DNA of 5,057 bases from Treponema sp. GTDB lineage: Bacteria > Spirochaetota > Spirochaetia > Treponematales > Breznakiellaceae. Within the stretch, counting starts at the first letter, position 1. Every line of letters begins with the position of its first letter. The stretch is taken from positions 1 to 5,057 of the forward strand of contig JAISRD010000192.1 in assembly GCA_031273835.1 (NCBI GenBank). Reading direction: 5' to 3'. The notes under the pieces are model-generated. The model did no database searches. It had not been told where the DNA came from and saw nothing but the letters and a program-made list of their open reading frames with translations. This document shows, one piece after another, positions 5,048 through 5,057 of the stretch. The position numbers and the translations under genes were made by a program.

Positions 5048-5057
5048 ATCTTCCTTC

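Overview
The window is about 5 kb of bacterial DNA. Most of it is GC-rich and gene-dense, with a clearly AT-richer right end (about 40% G+C in lines sampled from the last ~480 bases, against roughly 60% elsewhere, estimated by eye). A host-associated spirochaete of the Treponema group fits best. The grounds are a long BspA-type leucine-rich-repeat protein with the double insert and C-terminal cap common there, a left-edge protein start that resembles conserved treponemal proteins, and small Treponema-like membrane proteins. This is an inference; no rRNA or other marker gene is present.

Left part (1-1196, minus strand): a probable three-gene operon read right to left. It holds a phosphinothricin/methionine-sulfoximine-type GNAT N-acetyltransferase, a Nim-like pyridoxamine-phosphate-oxidase-fold flavoprotein, and the first 67 codons of a protein that may be an AddB-like PD-(D/E)XK nuclease. 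The gaps are 11 and 25 bases. The first two genes are of a kind that modifies or detoxifies small molecules.

Middle (1197-3838): a 93-base divergent region separates the operon from a plus-strand EamA-family (DMT) ten-helix transporter. The transporter ends 5 bases from the stop codon of the convergent, minus-strand BspA-like LRR gene, which encodes an exported protein of 511 residues. Six consecutive LRR units of this gene are exactly 69 bp each and nearly identical in part at DNA level, so the copy number could change by recombination or slippage.

Right part (3839-5057): an 89-base divergent region with a nested inverted repeat leads into two small plus-strand membrane-protein genes of unknown function (99 and 67 aa), probably co-transcribed. 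After a 117-base spacer with several short inverted repeats comes the AT-rich remnant of an acyltransferase-3 (OafA-like) gene on the minus strand. Its start codon and three recognisable family segments survive, but they lie in three different frames with large internal pieces missing, so it is a decayed pseudogene.

I see no mobile element, CRISPR array, RNA gene or convincing new defence or biosynthetic system. The items most worth a second look are the three-frame acyltransferase remnant, the 69-bp coding repeats, the nested dyad between the LRR gene and the small membrane genes, and that uncharacterised small-gene pair.
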